A stretch of DNA of 13,562 nucleotides, from the NCBI GenBank assembly GCA_900169235.1, contig FWCC01000272.1, positions 1 through 13,562 of the forward strand, written 5' to 3'. Made by a program: the position numbers and the translations under genes. Under the pieces are notes generated by a model. It saw only the letters and a program-made list of their open reading frames with translations, did no database searches and had not been told where the DNA came from. The DNA comes from Zarea fungicola. Its lineage: Eukaryota; Ascomycota; Sordariomycetes; Hypocreales; Cordycipitaceae. This document shows positions 1 through 7,840 of this stretch, one piece after another (the stretch's first letter is position 1; each line of letters opens with the position of its first letter).

Positions 1-215
1 CCTTCATTATCCTTTCCTTCATTCTCTATTTCTTCAATATCTTTTCTTCTCTGTTTTCCTTCAATCTGTTTTCCTTGATTCTCTTTTCCTTCATTGTCCT
101 TTCCTTCACTCTGTTTTTCTCTGTTTTACTTCAATTTGTTTTCCTTAATTCTCTTTTCCTTCTTTGTCCTTTCCTTCACTCTTTTCCTTCACTTTGTTTT
201 TCTCCGTTTCCCGCT
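1..215. repeat. Pyrimidine-rich low-complexity tract with 70-bp period
   Basis: Almost pure C/T on the plus strand, built from variations of CCTTCA and TTTTCCTT blocks. The block starting TCAATCTGTT at 61 recurs as TCAATTTGTT at 131, with matching sequence running on for about 50 nt, giving a 70-bp tandem period with scattered substitutions. It reads through as an open frame in places, but the predicted peptides are Phe/Leu/Ser runs caused by composition, so it is not called coding. Polypyrimidine tracts are common in fungal promoters and can adopt triplex structures; no downstream gene is certain enough to assign it a role. Confidence 0.8.
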
Positions 216-499
216 CTTTGAAACTCAGCGAAACATTTTTTCTCCAACCCTACTAGGCTCGCTGCCAATCCTCAGCCAATAGCGCTTACATGCCATTTCG
301 CAGTGACTATGATCATCAGTCCTCTGCTTGCTGTTCCCTCTTTTACTTGTCCCACGCGCTTATTGCCCGGTGCGCCTTGTCCAAAACATTCTACAGCAAC
401 ACCACAGCTGCGGCTCTACTCAACAGGCTGCACCGGCTGCTCGACAAAATATCTCGCACGGCTTCTGCGCCACCATAAACAAAAACAGCCACACCAACA
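216..499. other. Intergenic, no supported gene
   Basis: Mixed-composition sequence between the pyrimidine tract and a weak reading frame at 500. Several overlapping open frames occur on both strands, including an ATG-started 64-codon minus-strand frame at 391-585, but none has a recognisable motif or a supporting splice signal. Confidence 0.5.
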
Positions 500-754
500 A
501 TGTTAGATCCAACAGAGAAACGGCTTGTGGCACTTTCTCCTCCCCCAACAACAGCGGACGCCATGGCCAGACTACCGCTAGCCATAGGTCCGCGATACGC
601 AACAGCCAGAACAACCTGGGGAAATTTACCAGCAACCCCCGATCATCAGTATATCTCTAGTACCGTTTGGTTCGCATTTCTCAAGGCAAGCGGCTGTGCT
701 GGTGACGCGGTTGATATTTCTGGAAGCGATGAGGCCGCAAAACCCTTTCTTTGA
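500..754 (+). CDS. Weakly supported short ORF, hypothetical protein
   Basis: An ATG-started frame of 84 codons ending in TGA. The start context, CCAACAATG, is favourable for a fungal gene. The first 40 residues are Pro/Thr/Ala-rich (SPPPTTADAMARLPLA) and read like ordinary protein, while the second half is less convincing. There is no signal peptide, transmembrane segment or known motif. A possible donor (GTATAT at about 650) could cut the frame short, but no good matching acceptor was found. I do not recognise it; it may be a first exon, a gene fragment or chance. An overlapping minus-strand frame (391-585) is about equally good. Confidence 0.2.
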   Translation: MLDPTEKRLVALSPPPTTADAMARLPLAIGPRYATARTTWGNLPATPDHQYISSTVWFAFLKASGCAGDAVDISGSDEAAKPFL

Positions 755-1665
755 TGAAAATGCCTTTGTGGCACTTTCGAATTCTGGCGCTTTTATACAA
801 TGACAACTTAGGTCGGCCCTTTCGTGCAACTGTGTTGGTATCGACTCAGTGTGACAGCCGGCCAGAGTTCTTCTGCGCGAGCCGTTTATGATGGCAGAAT
901 AAAGCTTATTTTGGCTCCATAGCATGCATATGAACTATAGCTTCCCATCACCATCATTCGTGTCCTGTTGTGATTGTTGACTCATCTGTTCAAGCAACGT
1001 ATCCATGAAATCTGCCCTGGATAGGAGAAAAGTTAAGTTATGACAATCAGTAGATAGAATTTCTGTGTACTTTTCGTTTCTGTTTGTACGTAAAGAGCGG
1101 AGCAATTTGTCCCGACGCCGTAGCTAGGTCCTCAATATCATCAAGTTACAATCTGCTTATTGGCTGAGACAGTCACCATCAGCTGGTGCACTGTAACATC
1201 TCCATGATCGTACCAACAGTATCATTAACCCGAAATCAAGCGTCTGCCACCTGGAAAGTCTCTCTCGCCAATATGCTGATAATGCGCCTCCATCTGTACG
1301 TTTCCACTTTCTGGCTACTGCCTGGTGCTTGGGGGGATTTTGACGATGTCTTTACAGTCTCAATAAGATCAGGTTCTGTAAGATGATTTTGTATTCCAGA
1401 GGGCCGTACCAATATGTGTAAAGGCCAGCATTCGTTTCAACGCGAACGGTCCAGAGACGACCGCCATTGTACCTAAACCGGAACGGGCTTCGTATTTACA
1501 GCCGAAAATAGCGTGTATACACTTAGCTCACTTGAAAGTAACCGCCTTGGAAGTCGGTTTGGCTACCTACGTCATAGCCCTCGATCTCCATCGTTTTGGC
1601 GACGAACGGCCTACATGAACCACTTAGACTTTATAGAGCCTCGATCTTCGTGTTCATGAAGGAAG
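755..1665. other. Gene-poor spacer
   Basis: About 900 nt without a convincing gene. Frames are short, lack ATG with good context or lack motifs. No repeat, hairpin or TE end stood out. It contains the 3' flank of the minus-strand Hsp70-like gene. Confidence 0.5.
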
Positions 1666-2789
1666 CTATAAATCGAAGCACTGGTCATAATACAGTGTCG
1701 ACCAACAGCCGCACCAACGAGATGGTCTCTCCGTAAAATGAAGATCCCGCATGATATCATAACTATTTCGCGCTGCGCTGATGGCGCTTGCAAATAGAGG
1801 CTCAAACCGTGAGGCATTATCAGTGGCATCTCGTCCAATTATTTTCCGTAGGGAAGCGCTCAGAGTAGGCATATCTGCCATATCCCCGTAGACAACGAGC
1901 TTTTGAATTCTTCCAGGGCGAGGCCGGTTCAAAATTGATTTGCCAAAGGGCGGTTGCGTAACTTCGGGAACAATGGACTCCAGGGTCTCCCAGCGCCGTG
2001 GGACAACTGCCTCGTCTGCCGTCAGGCTTATGTCATGTTGCTGACGCAGGGTGACGATAATCCCATCCTTGTCAGTCATGAGAGCCACATTGAGCCCATA
2101 TGTGCTATGGTCAACGGCTAATACGACCCGGGCGCCCAGGTTTGGATCGGCCGGCCTGCCTAAAGCGCTGGCAGCAACAGCCATCGTAGCCGCGTTCAAA
2201 ATCGGAAATGAGCGTTTAAGTTCTAGGTTCGCCAACGCGGCGTCCACCATTTGCCGCTGATACGCCTGATTGTGAGGGTCGGGCAGGATGATTTCCGCAA
2301 AGCAGAATGTTGTGCCTAGCCGCGACGCAACAGACAGCTGGAGGGCCTTCATAAGGCTTTGCACGGCATCCAAATCAGGGTTCCTGGGGCATAGCGTGCG
2401 CTGAAATAGCCACAACGAACTGGGCAGAGCTTCACAGTATGCACGCCACCCCCTCGTTGGCGGGTGTACATATCCCCGCATAAAGGTCCTGTAGTGGGCA
2501 TCACCCTCGATCGGGCCAATTGTGACAAACGTTTGATTGCCAAAGTAGATGACAGCCGTTCTTGAATAGAACATGCTAGCAGCGGTTAGACAGCTTGGGG
2601 TAGACGACGGCGAAAGTAGTGCATTTACCCATAGTCCGGTGTCAAGTTGAACGCAACACCAGGGACCTCAACCTTGGAGTAAACCGGCCGGGCTACCAGC
2701 CGCCAGGCCGAGGAAGCAAAAAAGCAGAGGCCAAAGGCGAATAAGCAGCAAACAATCGGCATGCAGCCGGGGGGCGTATATCGACGCAT
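1666..2789 (-). CDS. Membrane-anchored Hsp70/actin-like ATPase-fold protein (two exons)
   Basis: Model complement(join(1666..2575, 2629..2789)), 356 aa. Exon 1 starts at the ATG at 2789; residues about 9-29 (core PIVCCLFAFGLCFFA) form one hydrophobic segment, so a signal anchor or signal peptide is likely. Splicing joins PDY-G in frame to the long second exon. The order of motifs follows the Hsp70 nucleotide-binding domain: a phosphate-1-like stretch around 44-62 (GVAFNLTPDYG), a connect-1-like stretch at 176-193 (ILNAATMAVAASALG), a phosphate-2-like stretch at 205-216 (VLAVDHSTYGLN) and an adenosine-motif-like stretch at 290-311 (GDMADMPTLSASLRKIIG), then FASAISAARNSYDIM. The glycine-rich loops are degenerate (DHSTYGLN in place of DxGGGT), so ATPase activity is doubtful. 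No Hsp70 substrate-binding domain follows. Many fungi have such divergent stand-alone Hsp70-like proteins of unknown function. Upstream in-frame ATGs at 2966 and 2915 exist, but an AT-rich TATA-like stretch near 2815-2830 favours the start chosen. Confidence 0.75.
2576..2628 (-). other. Intron, 53 nt, in the Hsp70-like gene
   Basis: On the minus strand the intron begins GTAAAT, carries CTAAC shortly before the end and finishes TAG. Removing it joins GG to C to make a glycine codon and removes the TAA that otherwise closes the first exon at 2625-2627. Both flanking frames read as one protein across the join, which fits the phosphate-1 region of an Hsp70-like fold. Confidence 0.85.
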
Positions 2790-4400
2790 AATGATAAAAG
2801 ATAATTTGAGATGCGTATTTAATAATAAAGGCAGTTGTTTGAAGTATGGGTTGTAAATTCGGCGACGGGAACAGCGAAGCCGCCCGTCTTGAGTAGACCG
2901 GTAAGGACACGTCATCGCTCTCTCGACGAAATCGATCTCATGTCCAGCTGCTGAAATTGGCTGCATTGGAAACGCTCTGGTGAGCGCCGGTGGTGCTGAT
3001 AAAGGCAACTGTCACGGCCCAGGGCGGCGGTCCACCCTTCATGCAACGACCTGCTGCGGTCGGCATTGTGACAAGACGCAACGGCATTGACGAATGGCCG
3101 GGCTACGGCGAGGAGAGTGCCCATATATTTGGCAGCTTGGAGCGTCAAAATTGAAGCAGGTATATGGTGCAAGAGAGTAACTTGCTGCTGCTGGTACGAT
3201 CACAAGCAGTTACAAGGCACAGTACTGAGAGGGGCGGCTCCCTTTTGGTATGCAGTAGTAACTCGGTTGGATTGAAGCTGTCTAAAGATGTAGGAGGAAT
3301 CTCCTCTTATACAGGAAGTCAGGCAGTCAAAAGCAAACAAAGCAGAACATCAAACATAAGAAGATTCCTCTTTCCTCCTCAGCTGCCGTGATGACCTCGT
3401 ATCCAGGGCTGCCGTCGATCACGGCGTTGACCGACGGCAGCCTGCACCAGAAGTCAGGCTTCGCTGGATACACTACTTGACCTGAGTCAGCAGTCACAAC
3501 AACGGCAAGTTCCGCAAGAGAAATTTGGACTGCATTGGGCGGATCAGAGAGCACTCAATTGCCATGGCATGAAACCCATTTTACATCTCGAGAAAGGTTT
3601 TGTCACGAAAGAGACATTGGGGCTATGTAATACCGTCCCCAGTGGCAGCCAATTTTGCTGCCCAAAAGCGACAGTTCTCGCTATACAAGCCAAATCTAGA
3701 TCACCCCTTTGCCCGTTTTCATGACACGGATTCTATTACAAATGGTCGGACAAATGAGCGCCGATCCATGTGGCATCTCTGAGCAGTGCCGCCTGTGGCT
3801 TGATCGGACAGCAGGCTAGGGCGAATGCCTCACATCACCGAAGTGGACGGATTTCTACCTATGACTGGAAACATAAAATAATATGTATTTATGCAGCACT
3901 TCTTGCCTCAATTTTTAATTATTTATTTACCATTAAAAAACCAGTCGCAATGCTCTTGGGGCGGAACCAGTGACTTTCAAGAAAAGTGTTGCGCGTCGCT
4001 GTGCCGCGCGTCGCTGGTTCGACCAGTACTTCTGGCCGTCGGGTGTAACCCTAAAATACCATTACTACAACGGACAATTGTAAATAAACTGGCAACTCTG
4101 TATTCCACCATGTCGCAATCTTTTGATACAAAAATTCTCGTAAAAAAGATAATTTACAAGAGTCTCAAAACAAAAGCAATGGCGGCGCTCAAACCGCCTG
4201 AAAGCGTGGGTTGTGCTCCTGGCGATGTCTGGCGATAGTGAATGTTGAAAAAAAACCTATAAGGCACTCAAAAGTCAGGAAAAAGAGTAATAATCGGCGG
4301 CAGGGTTGAATGTACCGATGGTGGGTCATCTGTGTTGCCAGGAATACTCTATCACAGACATTAAGTTAGCAGCAACATCATCCGAGTCCGCCAATTGAGC
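2790..4400. other. Gene-poor spacer with a nested inverted repeat
   Basis: About 1.6 kb without a supported gene. Contents: the 5' flank of the Hsp70-like gene; a 75-codon minus-strand frame at 3327-3554 (contains KPDFWCRLPSVNAVIDG) that partly owes its existence to an inverted repeat; an AT-rich stretch at about 3870-3960; two copies of GCGCGTCGCTG at 3991 and 4006; and an A-rich stretch at 4075-4280. None has coding or RNA-gene evidence. Confidence 0.5.
3399..3471. repeat. Nested inverted repeat (two stacked stems)
   Basis: Outer arms GTATCCAG (3399-3406) and CTGGATAC (3464-3471) enclose inner arms GCTGCCGTCG (3408-3417) and CGACGGCAGC (3432-3441). All four arms match perfectly, and the inner loop is 14 nt. 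The left side is nearly continuous (one unpaired base), while the right side has a 22-nt bulge. It could be a cruciform, a structured transcript, or the footprint of an old mobile element. No gene overlaps it convincingly. Confidence 0.7.
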
Positions 4401-4946
4401 TTACAATCCGGCTTCGTTCGCTTCGACCTTCCTGATAATTTCGGGATTGACGTTGAGCTGCTCCAAATCTTCTTCGCCTTCTTTTTCATCCAAATGTTGA
4501 TATATTTTAAGGAGTGATGTTTTCAGTTCTTGAACCTCTTTGAGGATAGAAAGATATGCGGCAGTCGAAACAAGACCGTGGGCTAGAGTTATGGAGCTTG
4601 CCAAGGAAAATGTGAGCCCGCGGAGAGGCACGATAATTTTCGAGCTGTCAAAAAAATCATGTTTTTCGTTCCGATAATTCGTAAGGGTATTGACGTGTCC
4701 TATGATGTCTGTTTCGTATTCAGCCTGCGAAGCTCGCCGTCGGTATTCAAACTTGGTTGGTCCATCTCCCACGACGAGCCGCGATAGATCAGGCAGATTT
4801 TTGCGAACGGCCGCAACTTTCTCAATGATCTCATCTGAAATAAGGGCGGTGATTCGAGTTTGCTCAACGGCTTCGAGAGATAAACCCGTCTGGTCACATA
4901 TTTCCTTAACATAAGATGCGTCAAATAGCTCAGCAACAGTAGACAT
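4401..4946 (-). CDS. Orphan acidic helical protein, 181 aa
   Basis: A single uninterrupted ATG-to-TAA frame on the minus strand with start context TAACCATGTC. No family is recognised. Residues 1-60 look helical and mixed in charge (for example ISDEIIEKVAAVRKNLPDL). Residues 61-100 are polar, with an Arg-rich patch (EYRRRASQ). Residues 103-135 are the most hydrophobic part (KIIVPLRGLTFSLASSITLA onward), either a single membrane-associated helix or a helix packed in a bundle, followed by an amphipathic helix (KEVQELKTSLLKIYQHL, 136-152) and a very acidic tail (DEKEGEEDLEQ). There is no signal peptide. The codons are less GC-rich than in the secreted-protein genes nearby. A TATATA lies about 110 nt upstream. 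It is probably a real lineage-restricted gene; a truncated gene or first exon is also possible. Confidence 0.6.
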   Translation of the reverse strand: MSTVAELFDASYVKEICDQTGLSLEAVEQTRITALISDEIIEKVAAVRKNLPDLSRLVVGDGPTKFEYRRRASQAEYETDIIGHVNTLTNYRNEKHDFFDSSKIIVPLRGLTFSLASSITLAHGLVSTAAYLSILKEVQELKTSLLKIYQHLDEKEGEEDLEQLNVNPEIIRKVEANEAGL

Positions 4947-5056
4947 GGTTAGGCAGCTCGCTTTTGTTGAACGTGGTGATGAAGCTTGGCAATCAAGGCA
5001 CTCTGCGTAGTGTAGATGGGACTAAATAAAACGACGGAGCGATGCTGGTCAACAGA

Positions 5057-5062
5057 TATATA
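5057..5062 (-). promoter_or_regulatory. Possible TATA box for the 181-aa orphan gene
   Basis: TATATA within CACTTATATATCTG on the minus strand, 111 nt before the ATG at 4946. Position and composition fit, but the motif is nearly palindromic and short, so the assignment is tentative. Confidence 0.3.
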
Positions 5063-5756
5063 AGTGTAGTTGAGTGGCTTGTGGATACGCGTTGAAGCCT
5101 GCCAGCCTCTGGCCAGGGCAAGGCAATTTCGAGAGCTGGCCTCCTTATCTGCGGCCGCGCGGTGCTCCCACTATCACAAAGCCACTCGTGAAAGCCAGCC
5201 GAGGACAACTCTATTTAGGATAAATTTCAGGCGCAAATGCCCCTCCTTGATAGTAACAGAGAATTCGCGGAGATTCTGTTCTACATTCGCGCAAGAAGGT
5301 CTTGGTAAATAGAATAAGCCTTTCAAAAGGAAGAAAATGAGTTAGGCTGTGCTTTTGGAGATGTGTGTGGAACTAATCGAGAACATATGTGTGGCGGTTA
5401 CACATAGGTGGGCGAGCGTATTTTTGTCGATCCCGAGCCCAAGTCAAAAATTGATGAGCCTCTAGCAGCAGTCAAGTTCGGAGCGAGTTATTTGCTCTCT
5501 CCCCTTCGACCACCAGTTCTTTGGAGCCTATCTGAGCGGCCGCTAAACGTCGAGTCGTCGCTGCGAAAACCAGGCACATGCAGCAGTTTCTTAGTGCCCA
5601 CACCACCAATACAGGAACCCTGTATTACTGTAATCAAACCAGGAACAACGCCAGGCTGAACGGCCGTGGGTGCTATGCCTTCGCACCACTTTCAGCCATT
5701 TCACAGCCAGGATACTACACCGCTGTTTCTTTTCTGTGTCTCAGCTTGCCTGGTAG
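5063..5756. other. Spacer with possible decayed coding sequence
   Basis: No intact gene. In the plus frame of 5408-5794 a stop-interrupted stretch contains PTPPIQEPCITVIKPGTTPG, a TGA, and then a new ATG at 5675 leading into a hydrophobic run (PLFLFCVSACLVV). This could be remnants of a secreted-protein gene, possibly belonging with the cysteine-rich frame just downstream, which lies in another frame. Confidence 0.35.
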
Positions 5757-6035
5757 TCACTGATCTGCTGCAGCCCTCAATTCAAAGACGAGGGCAATGA
5801 CGCCACACTGGGCCAGCATGTGTGCCAGACCACGTACCAGTACACAAACAGACACCCACCTTTTTCAAATTTTGAGAAAGGAGGGAACGAATGTACTTGT
5901 GTCCTATGCTACAGTGGCAAACCCGGATATTGGCCCAAATCTTGCGCGCTTGGCAAAGGAAAGCATATCCTTGCCAGTTTGAGGGCCGTATTGAAAGACT
6001 GCGTGGCTGATGGAATGGACTGCAGGCAACTATGA
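5757..6035 (+). CDS. Cysteine-rich ORF, likely 3' part of a secreted-protein gene
   Basis: An open frame with no ATG at its beginning, starting after a TAG at 5754-5756 and ending in TGA at 6033-6035, about 92 codons. It holds nine cysteines in the patterns ICCSP, HVCQT, NECTCVLC, PKSC, LKDC and GMDC, together with many Gly, Asn, Lys and aromatic residues, which is typical of the mature part of small secreted fungal proteins. A start exon should lie upstream. A hydrophobic, ATG-started frame at 5675 (signal-peptide-like, SQDTTPLFLFCVSACLVV) lies immediately before but in a different frame. CAG at 5771-5773, preceded by CTGAT, could be a splice acceptor, but no suitable donor was found. Either an intron or first exon has been missed, or the gene is frameshifted. 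No family is recognised, and an effector-like role is inference only. Confidence 0.4.
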   Translation, partial: SLICCSPQFKDEGNDATLGQHVCQTTYQYTNRHPPFSNFEKGGNECTCVLCYSGKPGYWPKSCALGKGKHILASLRAVLKDCVADGMDCRQL

Positions 6036-6760
6036 CAGTGTTATTGTATCAATCCACGTCGCGATGAAGCCAGGGACTGTTTCATATAAAAGAGTCATGG
6101 AGCTATACGCCACATATATGAAAGTAAGCATATATTCGCGTGAGTCAGGTAGCCTCTTTCGCAAAGACTCCAGAAACGATTGGATCCCGTGTCACCACAT
6201 CCTTGCCGATGTAGAGTGCAGTGACTGTACTTTTTCTCCCACAGCAACAGTGATGGATTTAGTGGATGGTTCTAGCTGCAGTGGTGCTGGTTGCTCCGAC
6301 AGCTAAAGAGGTCAGAACTCGACATTCAGTCATGAGATGGAGACAGGCTGAGTTTGACTTTTCCCGTATCTTTCTGACCTCTACCCTTCATTTTCTGTGC
6401 CTTGGTCAGCAGGCAATGTATTTTGGGCAGAAAGACTGTTGTGGTTGTGAGACAACGGTTGGCCGTGGTGAGAGTAGATTGACGCCGCCCGAGGAGTAGA
6501 GTTGGAGATAGCCTGCCTCAGAAACGGTTGTTTAGACGGTGTTAATATGGCTTTTCATGAACGTGTTGGTGCATCGAGAACACATGTACGCGTGGGCGAC
6601 GGCCTTCGGCGCGAACTCGCCTTGGTCTTGCATCATTTTGGGCTAGTACTCGTGATTTTTTTCGGCATGTTATAGAGCCACTAAAATGCGTAGTACATTT
6701 GATCAGAGAGCTGATGGTGCCCTACCGGATCTAAAGTGCTTTGTTCTAAGAAGTATTATG
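6036..6760. other. Spacer, one signal-peptide-like small ORF
   Basis: No confident gene. An ATG frame at 6266-6499 starts MVLAAVVLVAPTAKE, which resembles a short secretion signal, and ends with a CCGC motif, but the middle is not protein-like and no convincing intron repairs it (a CTGAC followed by CAG at 6407-6409 lacks a good donor). The rest is non-coding as far as I can see. Confidence 0.4.
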
Positions 6761-6890
6761 GCTTTAGACGATTCAGTTCCAAACAAAACGCAGGCCTCTA
6801 GCTTTTTGTCGCGCACGGCATCCATTAAACTCCTCGATGTGCTTGACGTCATAGTTGGCGCCGACACGGATGCTGATCTTGATGCAGAGA
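6761..6890 (-). pseudogene. Relic copy of the C-terminal part of the Ser/Thr-rich secreted-protein gene
   Basis: This stretch aligns over roughly 130 nt, in the same orientation, with 7691-7840, the 3' end of the intact minus-strand gene. Shared blocks include GATTCAGTT near the 3' end, then GCGCACGGC versus GCACACGGC, and CTCGATGTGCTTGAC versus GTCGATGCGCTTGAC. In the same reading frame both encode Ser/Thr/Pro/Ala-rich sequence (SASVSAPTMTSSTS here, SSVWAPTPKSSASTSS there). Relative to the intact gene there is an 8-nt gap and a separate 1-nt indel, and a TAG lies in frame just upstream at about 6901-6903, so this copy cannot encode the same protein. It is best read as a decayed tandem duplicate or gene fragment. 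Confidence 0.6.
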
Positions 6891-6990
6891 GACTCCATAT
6901 CTAGCCTTTTGTCGCCAAAGACAACTAGATGTGGCAACCTGACATACAGTGCCTTCCCACCTCAGCACAAATTTGGCCTTGCCACAACTG

Positions 6991-6996
6991 TATAAA
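6991..6996 (+). promoter_or_regulatory. TATA box of the ten-cysteine secreted-protein gene
   Basis: TATAAA 61 nt upstream of the ATG at 7052, followed by a pyrimidine-containing leader (CCTTACCTTTCAC). Spacing is typical for a fungal gene with a short 5' leader and supports 7052 as the start codon. Confidence 0.6.
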
Positions 6997-7051
6997 GAAT
7001 GCCATCTGCCGATAGCTGTAACCTTACCTTTCACAATTTTATCAAATCGAG

Positions 7052-7318
7052 ATGAAAGCCACTAACGTCATCGTCGCAGCCACCGCTTTCGTTGCGGCCA
7101 GCGATGCATGCAAGTGCCACTATGTCAACAATCCCGGTATGGGCAATGAAGCTTCCTCCTGCTGCTGCAACCAGAGCAGTGGTAACTGGACTGGTGAAGA
7201 CTGCATTATAACAACCTCCACTGGCATTACCGCGTTCCTCAACTGCTGCAGCTGCCGTGGCGGAGACTCTGATTGCGGCTTCGGCTCTAAGAAGCGACTT
7301 GCAAGAACGCTTCACTAA
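7052..7318 (+). CDS. Small secreted cysteine-rich protein, 88 aa (candidate effector)
   Basis: Single-exon ATG-to-TAA frame. Residues 1-19 are a clear secretion signal (MKATNVIVAATAFVAASDA) with likely cleavage before CKC. The mature part of about 69 residues has ten cysteines at 20, 22, 37, 38, 39, 51, 65, 66, 68 and 75: an opening CKC, a CCC cluster, a single C, CC-S-C, and a final SDC. An even number in a short, Gly/Asn/Ser-rich chain suggests a disulfide-stabilised extracellular protein. One N-glycosylation sequon is visible (NWT, 45-47) and the tail is basic (KKRLAR). The CKC...CC...CC...SDC layout resembles families of small secreted proteins common in plant- and insect-associated ascomycetes, whose roles are mostly unknown. 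A TATA box lies 61 nt upstream. The gene sits between a relic and an intact copy of a second secreted-protein gene. Confidence 0.8.
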   Translation: MKATNVIVAATAFVAASDACKCHYVNNPGMGNEASSCCCNQSSGNWTGEDCIITTSTGITAFLNCCSCRGGDSDCGFGSKKRLARTLH

Positions 7319-7690
7319 ATATGAGAAGTGAAGCACGGCATCCTTAGGGATGCGCAGAGTGTTATATGCTCAACCAGACCAAACGTTTGTTGCACTGCAC
7401 CTGTGGCTGTGCAGCCAATAGGGCTCACTACCTATGTGACTGGTAGATGTTTAAGATGAACGTCTCTGACTCTTGTTAGCCTACTAGTCGCTGGTCTATC
7501 CTCTGCTGACTTCATATTTGGCTTCACTTCTGCCTATCAAATAGACATTCTCCTCCAACGTAAACGTTACCTCTTTGTGTTCCAATGCATATGGCTATTA
7601 ACATGCACATCATGGGCGTCCAAAGCTTTGCCGCAATGAACCCGGCGTACTTTGTTGTACCATGCGATGATGTTTTTTGTAAATATTCTA
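7319..7690. other. Intergenic between two convergent secreted-protein genes
   Basis: 3' flanks of the 88-aa gene (plus) and the 234-aa gene (minus). Two small stem-loops are visible: GCATCC/GGATGC around 7339-7354 with a TTAG loop, shortly after the stop of the plus-strand gene, and CTGCAC/GTGCAG around 7395-7414. Either could help 3'-end formation, but there is no direct evidence. No gene is seen. Confidence 0.5.
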
Positions 7691-7840
7691 TTGTTTTCGA
7701 TGATTCAGTTACAAACATAACACTGGCCTCCGGGACTTGTTGCACACGGCGTCGGACACGTCGTTGAACTCGTCGATGCGCTTGACTTTGGAGTCGGCGC
7801 CCACACGGATGATGGGCTTGACGCCGAGCTTGATGTTGGA
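7691..7840 (-). repeat. Segment shared with the relic at 6761-6890
   Basis: Covers the last part of the 234-aa gene and a few bases beyond its stop. It is the better-preserved member of a diverged direct duplication; the other copy lies about 930 bp to the left. The two copies bracket the ten-cysteine gene. Confidence 0.6.

Noticed and set aside
391..585. 64-codon minus-strand ATG frame with Ala/Val-rich ends
   Set aside because: No motif, no splice or promoter support, and it overlaps another equally weak frame; coding status cannot be decided from sequence.
2790..3008. In-frame upstream extension of the Hsp70-like gene
   Set aside because: No good start context. It would place about 60 poorly protein-like residues before the signal anchor, and the TATA-like sequence near 2815-2830 lies inside it. 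Kept only as an alternative start.
6124..6145. GTAAGC donor followed by GAGTCAG as a short intron
   Set aside because: Only about 25 nt, no branch point, and neither flanking frame gains a better protein.
6970..7030. TAIGRW on the minus strand, identical to a motif in the 234-aa protein, suggesting the relic extends to here
   Set aside because: It overlaps the TATA box and leader of the ten-cysteine gene, the DNA match beyond six codons is poor, and spacing to the relic does not fit. Chance is likely.
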